Made by a program: the position numbers and the translations under genes | Notes under the pieces: generated by a model | The model's database searches: none | Seen by the model: only the letters and a program-made list of their open reading frames with translations | Told to the model about the DNA's origin: nothing | From: Rhodobacteraceae bacterium HIMB11 | GTDB taxonomy: Bacteria; Pseudomonadota; Alphaproteobacteria; Rhodobacterales; Rhodobacteraceae | DNA length: 64,000 nt | NCBI GenBank assembly: GCA_000472185.1 | Contig: AVDB01000008.1 | Coordinates: 1 to 64,000 of the forward strand | Reading direction: 5' to 3' | In this document: in pieces, positions 46,296 to 52,573 of the stretch | Numbering within the stretch: the first letter of the stretch is position 1 | Layout of the letters: every line of letters starts with the position of its first letter

Positions 46296-46967
46296 ATGAA
46301 GTTTGAGCAAAAACATAGACCACACTCTCTTGCAGACATCATCTTCGCTGATGCGCATGTAGCTGGTGTTATTCAGGATACGGCCTCAGGTGTACGTGAT
46401 CATCACATCATTCTGCATGGTCCCCGTGGCAGTGGAAAAAGCGAGACGGCACGTTTGCTTCAGCAGGCGCGACTGGGCTGCGAGGCACAAGGCGTCTTTG
46501 CGGACCCCATCCATGCAAAGACTTACGAGCATGAGAGTTTTGATCCCATCCTCACAACTTGGAACTGGCAGATCATGGCAGGGGCTGGAATGGGCTGTGT
46601 TGTCATAGACGAGGTCGACCAGTTCTCAACAGCTATGCAGCAAAAGCTGCGTGCCTTTGTGGATCGCTACAGCATGGGGCTTATTCTCTGCACCACAAAC
46701 AATCTTCACGCTGTTGATCAGCCGCTTCAAGATCGCTGCCGCTGTCTAAAGGTCACCTACCCAACCATTGAGCAGTGGGCACCACGAGCACAGGCAATCC
46801 TAGCCCAGGAAGGCATTGAACTCACCAATCAGCAGACCTGTGATCTTCTAAACGGCTTTGAGAATTCGGGGCGCAAAATGATGGATTGGCTGGAAGATAC
46901 AGTCATTGAGATCAGGCAGGAGCAATGCAGCTTTAGCAAGCAGTTGGAGGGTTCCAATTATGGATAA
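46296..46967 (+). CDS. RFC/clamp-loader-like AAA+ ATPase
   Basis: The 223-residue ATPase starts MKFEQKHRPHSLADIIF, the sort of N-terminus seen in RFC small subunits, T4 gp44 and DnaX (EKYRP..L.D). Walker A is HGPRGSGKSE (41-50), Walker B CVVIDEVD (101-108), sensor 1 LILCTTNN, and QDRCRCLKV corresponds to the SRC arginine-finger box with Ser replaced by Asp. It lacks the C-terminal collar domain of full clamp loaders, being about two thirds of their length. It may load an element-specific clamp or act in recombination. ATG 46296 has GAAAGGA upstream. Confidence 0.75.
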   Translation: MKFEQKHRPHSLADIIFADAHVAGVIQDTASGVRDHHIILHGPRGSGKSETARLLQQARLGCEAQGVFADPIHAKTYEHESFDPILTTWNWQIMAGAGMGCVVIDEVDQFSTAMQQKLRAFVDRYSMGLILCTTNNLHAVDQPLQDRCRCLKVTYPTIEQWAPRAQAILAQEGIELTNQQTCDLLNGFENSGRKMMDWLEDTVIEIRQEQCSFSKQLEGSNYG

Positions 46968-47490
46968 ATTAATTCAATGGGGCGATGGGTTTTATCAATA
47001 CCGTGATGATCCTGAGACTGTGTTTGTCAAAATCCAAATGGGCGACGCCTGTCTCTACAACACCCAAGCCAGTCTACTCATGGACGAGATCCAAACAGCG
47101 TTTAAAGCACTTTGGCCCTCAAAGTATTTCGAAAGCATAGATGCACACTATGGCTGCTTCGTCTTAGAATATGATGCTGAGGTGAGGGACCGTTATAAAC
47201 CTAAGACACTCACCAATTATGTCCAAGATGTGCAGGAAATGATTTATTCATCAGATGTCGTCTTGCAACTGCATTGGCTCAACGAAAGCTTTTGGGAATG
47301 CGATGAACCACATGACAAACAAGAGGAATTGGACTGTGTTAAGTGTAACATCGCCTTCAACGATGCTCTCGGCTATGCACCTGCATCAAAACGAGAGATC
47401 ATCAATCGGGGCTACAAATTTCTATCAGAAAAAGACCTAGATAAGATCTTTATGATGGAAGCGCTGAAAGGAAACATTCTTGATGAGTGA
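46960..47490 (+). CDS. Hypothetical protein, third gene of element operon
   Basis: The 176-residue product begins MDKLIQWGDGFYQYRDDPETVFVKIQMG, is acidic and rich in aromatic residues and contains a C-x2-C pair (ELDCVKCN) that could bind a metal. Its start overlaps the end of the ATPase gene by eight bases and TTGGAGGG is upstream, so both proteins are coupled and may act together. No family is recognised. Confidence 0.6.
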   Translation: MDKLIQWGDGFYQYRDDPETVFVKIQMGDACLYNTQASLLMDEIQTAFKALWPSKYFESIDAHYGCFVLEYDAEVRDRYKPKTLTNYVQDVQEMIYSSDVVLQLHWLNESFWECDEPHDKQEELDCVKCNIAFNDALGYAPASKREIINRGYKFLSEKDLDKIFMMEALKGNILDE

Positions 47491-48098
47491 TTGAGGTACA
47501 GCAGAATAAACTTCGTTTCTTCTGAAGCATCAGCTTGCGCTTCGCTTGATGTCTTCGAATTGATTATTTCGAGATTGCAAAGAGCAGTCAGATCAACGCC
47601 TAGTGAGGCGTTGATCTCAACAGTTAAATACGATTTTGCATGTCGCCTGTCAGGCTATTTTACTGAACCAAATTGGAAGAGCAGGTTTTGCGATCATCTC
47701 TATTACCAGCGTTCACGCACGCATAGGACCCAAACAGCCAGGCACTCCTATACGATAGCGGGTCTCTTGCGAGGTTGTCATCCGCTTCACTTTTTAGATG
47801 GCGTTCCATCTCAACCATTGCGACTTTGCAAACGTCATATCACTTCCGATGTTTCAGGATAAAAGGATATCTCTCCAGTGGGATTGCGTTTAAGGCATCC
47901 TGCCAGCAGCAGGGTAGTGCAAAGAAGACGAACAACAGGCAGTTCGTTTTATGCTGACGTTTTCAAAGTACATCACCACAGCGCAATTCCATTCGGCGCG
48001 CCAACCTTTATCCCATTTGTATAAGCCTTAGTCTTGCCTTCACATGTATTTATCAATGTGTGCAAAAAAGCGCGTAAAAATGGTTTTTATACTACCTG
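47491..48098. other. Non-coding stretch with hairpins
   Basis: This 608-bp stretch has a frame of 123 codons from 47491, but it lacks a start signal and protein-like composition. It contains an imperfect hairpin at about 47522-47556 and a perfect one at 47591-47616. No gene is assigned. Confidence 0.4.
47591..47616. terminator. Perfect 11-bp hairpin after element operon
   Basis: GATCAACGCCT (47591-47601) pairs with AGGCGTTGATC (47606-47616) over AGTG. It lies 100 bp after the last gene of the three-gene operon. No T-run follows; it may be a rho-assisted terminator or a protein-binding site. Confidence 0.45.
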
Positions 48099-48356
48099 TT
48101 ATTTGTTTCTGGACGATCTGATCGCGATATAGGCAAAGGTTCTGTTTTTTGACTGATCCAGTGGTTTTTGAACCAGATGTACCTGCCCTCTTTCAGAAAG
48201 AGTGACGAAGAGCTCTTTCAACATACTATTCGAACCACTTATGCCCACGTGATACACAAACTTGGTTTTGGGAGCCGCTTTTTGAACATCTAAAACATAT
48301 CGACCTAATTCGTCGTGCCGGGGGCGCTCTTTCGACCAGTCGATCATATCCAGCAT
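48099..48356 (-). CDS. Small hypothetical protein (85 aa)
   Basis: AAGGAGC seven bases before the ATG at 48356 shows this gene is translated. The product is basic and soluble (MLDMIDWSKERPRHDELGRYVLDVQ, then KFVYHVGISGSNSMLKELFVTL and a C-terminal basic AYIAIRSSRNK). The middle has alternating beta-like and helical segments. No family is recognised. It diverges from the DUF6641-like gene. Confidence 0.55.
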   Translation of the reverse strand: MLDMIDWSKERPRHDELGRYVLDVQKAAPKTKFVYHVGISGSNSMLKELFVTLSERGQVHLVQKPLDQSKNRTFAYIAIRSSRNK

Positions 48357-48443
48357 GTCATCAGCTCCTTAATCAATATCTTGAATCAACCCAGCCACTA
48401 AAACGTCTTCACGCACAAAAGGAAAGTATCATAGTGAGATATT

Positions 48444-48470
48444 TTTCGGTCGTCCAAACGAAGCCTCAGA
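48444..48470. promoter_or_regulatory. Shared upstream box, copy 1
   Basis: The 27-bp segment starts TTTCGGTCGTCCAA and ends CTCAGA. It recurs at 49486-49512 with about four differences. Both copies lie 33-48 bp before a start codon of a rightward gene of the element, so they may be operators of one element-encoded regulator. Confidence 0.5.
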
Positions 48471-48503
48471 AAGTAAACTGAAAGAAAGTTGCTTGGACAG
48501 GCT

Positions 48504-48974
48504 ATGACATCGTTAAAAACCCTCACGTTTAAAACCATAGAGCGCAATCGGCGTGAGAGTGAGATCATAGCACGGCGTCACAAGCTCATTGTGAAGCTAG
48601 AAGAGCAGCAGAAGGTTTTAGAGCACCACGTGAAGGGCGAGCATTATGTCGTGACCGGTCCAAAGTGGATGCAGAACACTCACGGTGAGCGTGTACTTGT
48701 TCAAAAGCAGCGCGTTATTCGTCCTTGGTTCTTTAAGCGCGACGGTGGCTATTACCTACAGGTCAAATATGGCACACGCATCCTATCTGTTGATGGAATT
48801 CACAATTCAATATTTGTGGAAGCGATTTCAGATCTCAGCGGAGTGCTTTCTGAGCTGATTAAAGCCACAGAGGCCGGTGAGTTAGATGCAGCTATCGCGA
48901 AAACTTTGAAGCCCAAGCCAAAGTATAAGCCCGGGGCGGCGAAATCTGCGGATATCCATCAGCTCAAGAGATAG
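48504..48974 (+). CDS. DUF6641-like protein
   Basis: The 156-residue product begins MTSLKTLTFKTIERNRRESEIIARRHKLIVKLEEQ and contains VVTGPKWMQNTHGERVLVQKQRVIRPWFFKRDGGYYLQVKYGTRIL, ending in a Lys/Pro-rich tail. This arrangement matches DUF6641 proteins found on genomic islands and phage-like elements (from memory). Function unknown. The preferred start is ATG 48504; a TTG at 48489 is in frame. A conserved upstream box lies 33 bp before it. Confidence 0.65.
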   Translation: MTSLKTLTFKTIERNRRESEIIARRHKLIVKLEEQQKVLEHHVKGEHYVVTGPKWMQNTHGERVLVQKQRVIRPWFFKRDGGYYLQVKYGTRILSVDGIHNSIFVEAISDLSGVLSELIKATEAGELDAAIAKTLKPKPKYKPGAAKSADIHQLKR

Positions 48975-48982
48975 TTTTCAAA

Positions 48983-49059
48983 TGGTAGGTCTGGAGGGAC
49001 TTGAACCCCCAACCAAAGCGTTATGAGCGCTCTGCTCTAACCAATTGAGCTACAGACCC
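48983..49059 (-). tRNA. tRNA with CAT anticodon (Ile2 or Met)
   Basis: The 77-nt minus-strand sequence folds as a full cloverleaf: acceptor GGGTCTG/CAGACCT, D-stem GCTC/GAGC, anticodon stem GAGCG/CGCTT around CTCATAA, T-stem GGGGG/CCCTC, and an encoded CCA. The anticodon CAT may be read as Met or, after lysidine modification, Ile(AUA); the GCGCTCATAACGC arm is more like tRNA-Ile2. It is an accessory copy inside the element and overlaps the end of the next gene. Confidence 0.88.
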
Positions 49060-49320
49060 ACTCATATCTGAATAAGCAGCCGTAAGGTTACTGTCGATAG
49101 ATAAAGATGCTTTTGCAGCCTTAATCCAATTCTGCGTCGCATCTTCTGCACCCCATCCAGAGGCCGCAACACCCATGAAGTGGATCTCAAACAGCGCTGT
49201 CACGTCAACATCATGCCAGGTTCCACCCAGCTCTATAACTTTACGTCTTAGAAACGTTGCTGGCTTTTCATGCGTTTCAAGGTTTTGCACAAAAAGCTCA
49301 AAATCTGAACTTGGTTTCAT
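49021..49320 (-). CDS. Small hypothetical protein overlapping the tRNA
   Basis: The 99-residue product starts MKPSSDFELFVQNLETHEKPATFLRRKVIELGG and has a conserved-looking TALFEIHFMGVAASGWGAEDATQNWIKAA segment. Its last 12 codons (SVAQLVRAERS) are the first half of the tRNA gene on the same strand. The coding part before that looks real; the tail seems derived from the tRNA, as if the original 3' end was replaced. ATG 49320 is preferred over GTG 49329; neither has a strong ribosome-binding site. Function unknown. Confidence 0.5.
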   Translation of the reverse strand: MKPSSDFELFVQNLETHEKPATFLRRKVIELGGTWHDVDVTALFEIHFMGVAASGWGAEDATQNWIKAAKASLSIDSNLTAAYSDMSGSVAQLVRAERS

Positions 49321-49485
49321 TGTACTCACTCACACTGTCTTTTCTGCGCCTGATGTATAAATCATGCACGCAATTACAAGAGTTTTGTATCAGAAGCACG
49401 ACAGCGCACAAAATCTCATAGAACATACTTTCTATGATGTTTTTGCGTATCCCACTGATATCATTGAAGATCATTTCGGGGCAGA

Positions 49486-49512
49486 TTTCGGTCGTCCAAC
49501 CGATATCTCAGA
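49486..49512. promoter_or_regulatory. Shared upstream box, copy 2
   Basis: This copy of the TTTCGGTCGTCCAA...CTCAGA box stands 48 bp before the small recombinase start. It is followed by an A+T-rich stretch (TTTATAATAATAG) that may contain the -10 element. Confidence 0.5.
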
Positions 49513-49560
49513 CTTTATAATAATAGCATAGAAAAGCTTATATTATGCGAGGGTTTACTC

Positions 49561-50127
49561 ATGCGCCAAGCTCAGACACTGACAGATGCCCAACTGCGTC
49601 GTGTATTACACTATTGCCGTAGTAGACGTCACCCACTGAGAGACGAGACAATTATACTCACCAGCTTTTACGCTGGCCTACGCGCCATTGAGATCGCGGC
49701 TCTTAAATATGCAGATGTCTATGATGAGCAGGGTGCTGTACGAGATCAGTTCACACTCCGCGCAACACAAAGCAAAGGGGGCAGAACACGCACTGTGTAC
49801 ATTGGCAGCAAACTCAAGCGGGCCTTCAAAGAATACCAAGCCAGTATCGTCAGGCACAGAGAAGATATGCCGCTCTTTCCAAGTCAGAAAGGCGGGCACT
49901 TCTCAGCAAACACCATGTGCCAGCTGTTCTTAGACATATACAAAGCCTGCGGCCTCAGAGATGCATCAAGTCACTCAGGACGCCGCACCTACATCACCAA
50001 ACTTGCTAACAAAGGTGTTGGAGTGCGGTTATTGGCAGAACTTGCGGGGCATTCACATATTTCGACCACCCAGAGATACATTGATGTGAATGCAGAGCAG
50101 CTGAAGGAAGCGGTGGAGCTACTCTAG
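49561..50127 (+). CDS. Short tyrosine recombinase (catalytic domain only)
   Basis: The 188-residue protein contains only the catalytic domain of a tyrosine recombinase: the first Arg in FYAGLRAIEIAALKY, the Lys in SKGGRTRTVYIG, HSGRRTYITKLA with His and second Arg, AGHSHISTTQRYIDV with His and the Tyr nucleophile. All six catalytic positions are present. The usual N-terminal core-binding (SAM-like) domain is missing. ATG 49561 has GAGGG upstream. It converges with and overlaps the larger integrase by nine bases. It may act on a different site, or need a partner. Confidence 0.85.
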   Translation: MRQAQTLTDAQLRRVLHYCRSRRHPLRDETIILTSFYAGLRAIEIAALKYADVYDEQGAVRDQFTLRATQSKGGRTRTVYIGSKLKRAFKEYQASIVRHREDMPLFPSQKGGHFSANTMCQLFLDIYKACGLRDASSHSGRRTYITKLANKGVGVRLLAELAGHSHISTTQRYIDVNAEQLKEAVELL

Positions 50128-51354
50128 CAACGAGCTTTCATATTCATCTTTACTGAGCTCATATCTCTTACCCGTTAGCATGTCTTTCTTGAGCCGTGGC
50201 GTGAGATGGCTGTAGTGGCGCTCAATCATACCTATGGAGGTACCCATCTGTATGGCGAGTGCATGTATATCCATACCGTCGTTCAGCAGTGCGAATGTCG
50301 CATAGGTGTGGCGGAGGCTATAAAGCGTTCTGTTCAAACCAGTACGTGGGCATTTGATCAGACCACTTTCTTTCATAAACGCGCGGAAGGTTTGGTGAAT
50401 ATTCTTGCTTACAGTCCCATCGGGTAATCTGAACACAGGTAGATCCACACGCTCTTTTAGGAGCTGCTCAAAGCTCATGTGATTGAGGTCTTCTGCACGC
50501 TCGTGGATGCGTTTGAGATAATTGATCGTACCACTGCGGCAGATGATATCTCGCCTGCCCGTCTTACCAGATACACTCATCTCCAAATATTGAAGATCAT
50601 TTTCTTCAAACAGTGTGATGTGTTTCCAATTTAGGTTAAGCGCTTCTGTCCCGTGCCGCATGCCTGTATTGGCTAATATCAGCACGTAGTCCCGCATGAG
50701 ATACCGCATATCTGTGGGCTTGCCTGCCTTACCCTGCTTGATCCAGTGCGGCAGTTTACGGATCATTGTGGCATATTCTTCCCGCGTGAAGTCTGGCCGC
50801 CGTTCGCTTTTCTCGCCTTTGTTCACAAGCATTGGCACGTTCTTATGTGCCAAAAACCCCCTTGCCACCGCCTCATCAAACACACGATTCATAGCAGAGT
50901 TGTGTGTGTTGAGTGTACTTGCCTTGGGCTCTTTTCCCATCTTGGCTCGCCGCCACTCATAGAAGCTTTGCACCTTCTCGTAATCAATAGAGGTCACATA
51001 TTGTGAGCCAAAGTAGGGAATGAGGTAACGCTCAATGCATACGATGTAATCAGCATAAACTTTCTTGCCTAACCCAGCGTCTAACTGCTTGCGCATATCA
51101 GCAATTGCAAGTCGCGCAACATCAGAGAACTTCTTGGTAATCACAGGAAGGTCATTCTTATGTCGGAACTTGTATTCTAGATAGGTGTCACGGGCAATTT
51201 CTTTGGCTTCATTGAGGTCTTTCTTCCCCGTACTGATGCGTATGGGCTTACCATCAATGCTGAATGCAGCCTGCCATTTTTTACTGCGTTCGCGACGATA
51301 CACGCGGACCTCACCGTCCAAGATCAACACAGTATCATCTCGCAAGTGTCGCAC
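50119..51354 (-). CDS. Tyrosine-type site-specific integrase
   Basis: The 411-residue integrase has an N-terminal arm-binding region (EVRVYRRERSKKWQAAFSIDGKPIRISTGKK), a core-binding helical domain and a catalytic domain with the first Arg in ANTGMRHGTEALNLNW, LYSLRHTYATFAL with the His-x-x-Arg-like RHT box (LRHTY), and MGTSIGMIERHYSHL, where Thr replaces the usual second His before the catalytic Tyr. This Thr form is common in roseobacter integrases. The gene starts 90 bp from repeat copy C, the expected arrangement for int-attP, so it is the likely enzyme for this element. Confidence 0.87.
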   Translation of the reverse strand: MRHLRDDTVLILDGEVRVYRRERSKKWQAAFSIDGKPIRISTGKKDLNEAKEIARDTYLEYKFRHKNDLPVITKKFSDVARLAIADMRKQLDAGLGKKVYADYIVCIERYLIPYFGSQYVTSIDYEKVQSFYEWRRAKMGKEPKASTLNTHNSAMNRVFDEAVARGFLAHKNVPMLVNKGEKSERRPDFTREEYATMIRKLPHWIKQGKAGKPTDMRYLMRDYVLILANTGMRHGTEALNLNWKHITLFEENDLQYLEMSVSGKTGRRDIICRSGTINYLKRIHERAEDLNHMSFEQLLKERVDLPVFRLPDGTVSKNIHQTFRAFMKESGLIKCPRTGLNRTLYSLRHTYATFALLNDGMDIHALAIQMGTSIGMIERHYSHLTPRLKKDMLTGKRYELSKDEYESSLLE

Positions 51355-51443
51355 GCCAATCTCCTTACCAAATTATATGGCTCGCAACACCGACAAGTCT
51401 ACCAAAGTGTGTTTTTGATCATGGGATTTTTTCCAAAGAACTG

Positions 51444-51532
51444 TGTTCTTTCACAAGGTTGTAGGCACACTATAAAACCCAGGGATCTCAACAGACAAAT
51501 ATGACAAGAAGTATGTGTTTGGTGTGTTTTTG
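51444..51532. repeat. Repeat copy C, attachment-site-like, beside integrase
   Basis: An AAAGAAC/GTTCTTT hairpin (51435-51451) leads into the core (51457-51479) with GGTT and AACC arms. The GTGTTT-rich 24-bp block follows at 51509-51532, identical to copy A. The spacing from core start to block is 52 bp. A related GTGTGTTTTTGATC lies at about 51404-51418, next to the integrase start. The GlxA gene ends 13 bp to the right. Confidence 0.65.
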
Positions 51533-51544
51533 TAATGCACATAT

Positions 51545-52507
51545 CTAGCGTGCAATTGATTTTTCTAATTTATTGTTTTTGTTATTTAAGGCCCTCTTTA
51601 GTGATGCTGCGCAAGAAAACCCGCATAATGGAGCTGCATCCGTGGCTGAAAGGCCTTGCTGAAGCATTAAGTCCCTAGCGCGTGCCAGACGCATATGTTG
51701 GTAGCATTTACCGGGGGATACACCCATTTCTGTCTCAAAGATGCGCGCCATTGTACGCATGGTTAGCCCAGCAGCTGTTGCTATTTCTGTCAGGGCGCTG
51801 GGTTTTTCTAAACTGGATGCCATACAGTTTAGAACTCTGCGAATACGTGGATTAGGATGAGCTGGTAGTCCAACAACAACACTGTCTGCAACATTAACTA
51901 AACGTGGTGCATTTAGAAACATTGACGCCGCGTCAAACCTTGCTGCAGCGCCAAAACGGCGCGTAATTTCTTGTAACACAAGTTCCATTGCGCCTGCAGC
52001 GCTGCCGCATGTCATCCATTTGCCATCACTGGTAAAGGGTGTTGCAATGCTGTTTACCTTTGGAAAGGTATTTGTAAATTCGTCAAGCAGCTGCCAGTGC
52101 AGTGTGGCCTGCTTGTTATCCAAATACCCTACTGATGCTAGCAACCATGCCCCTGTATCTGCTGCGATAACTGCTTTTGCCTTGCGTGCAATCATCAGAG
52201 CTTTTCGCGTAGTGTATTTCTGAGCGTCTTGCCGAAACCTATCGCCGCCGATCACTATCAGGAGATCACATGCATTTGCCTGCGACACTGGACCGTCTGG
52301 TGTCAGTGCAATACCACTAGATGATCGAACTGGTACATTATCTGGGGTCAGTATGTTCCATGTTATATTTTCACCATAATCATCGCGAACTACTCGCAAG
52401 GGTTCTACGAGGCAGGCCAAAACCATATTCGAAAATGCTTCGAATAAGAGGATATTGATCTGGAGTTGCGATTTAGGTTTTGGCAGAATCTGTTGCATAT
52501 TTGGCAT
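51545..52507 (-). CDS. GlxA-family (AraC-type) transcriptional regulator
   Basis: The 320-residue regulator has an N-terminal DJ-1/PfpI-like domain (INILLFEAFSNMVLACLVEPLRVVRDDYGENITWNILTPDNVPVRSSSGIALTPDG, then ADTGAWLLASVGYLDNKQATLHW) and a C-terminal AraC HTH domain (ALTEIATAAGLTMRTMARIFETEMGVSPGKCYQHMRLARARDLML). It diverges from the CaiB/DMFase genes across 66 bp and presumably activates them. Relatives such as GbdR and CdhR respond to betaine-like compounds. Start uncertain (52507 or 52498). Confidence 0.85.
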   Translation of the reverse strand: MPNMQQILPKPKSQLQINILLFEAFSNMVLACLVEPLRVVRDDYGENITWNILTPDNVPVRSSSGIALTPDGPVSQANACDLLIVIGGDRFRQDAQKYTTRKALMIARKAKAVIAADTGAWLLASVGYLDNKQATLHWQLLDEFTNTFPKVNSIATPFTSDGKWMTCGSAAGAMELVLQEITRRFGAAARFDAASMFLNAPRLVNVADSVVVGLPAHPNPRIRRVLNCMASSLEKPSALTEIATAAGLTMRTMARIFETEMGVSPGKCYQHMRLARARDLMLQQGLSATDAAPLCGFSCAASLKRALNNKNNKLEKSIAR

Positions 52508-52573
52508 TATCGGTGATTTTTGATGCGATGGCCATGGTGCATCGTAATCTGATGTGGACTTTGGAGATTCGCC

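Larger units (their letters stand above)
41839..51532. mobile_element. Probable integrative element between repeat copies B and C
   Basis: About 9.7 kb bounded by two matching attachment-like repeats. It contains two tyrosine recombinases near its right end, unknown small genes, a clamp-loader-like ATPase, a DUF6641-like protein, a tRNA with CAT anticodon and one metabolic passenger gene (threonine aldolase). No phage structural, relaxase or replication-initiator gene is recognised, so it looks like a small mobilisable or satellite-type island. Boundaries are inferred from the repeats. Confidence 0.55.

Noticed and set aside
47491-47862. Open frame of 123 codons directly after the third element gene
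   Set aside because: It begins with a TTG without ribosome-binding site, overlaps perfect hairpins and shows no protein-like pattern.
41839-51532. Complete prophage
   Set aside because: No capsid, terminase, portal or tail genes are seen; the block is too short and better explained as an integrative island.
25121-51532. Integron attC array
   Set aside because: The repeats have palindromic cores, but the modules are long operons, the core lacks the GTTRRRY motif in the right place, and neither recombinase shows the IntI-specific insertion.
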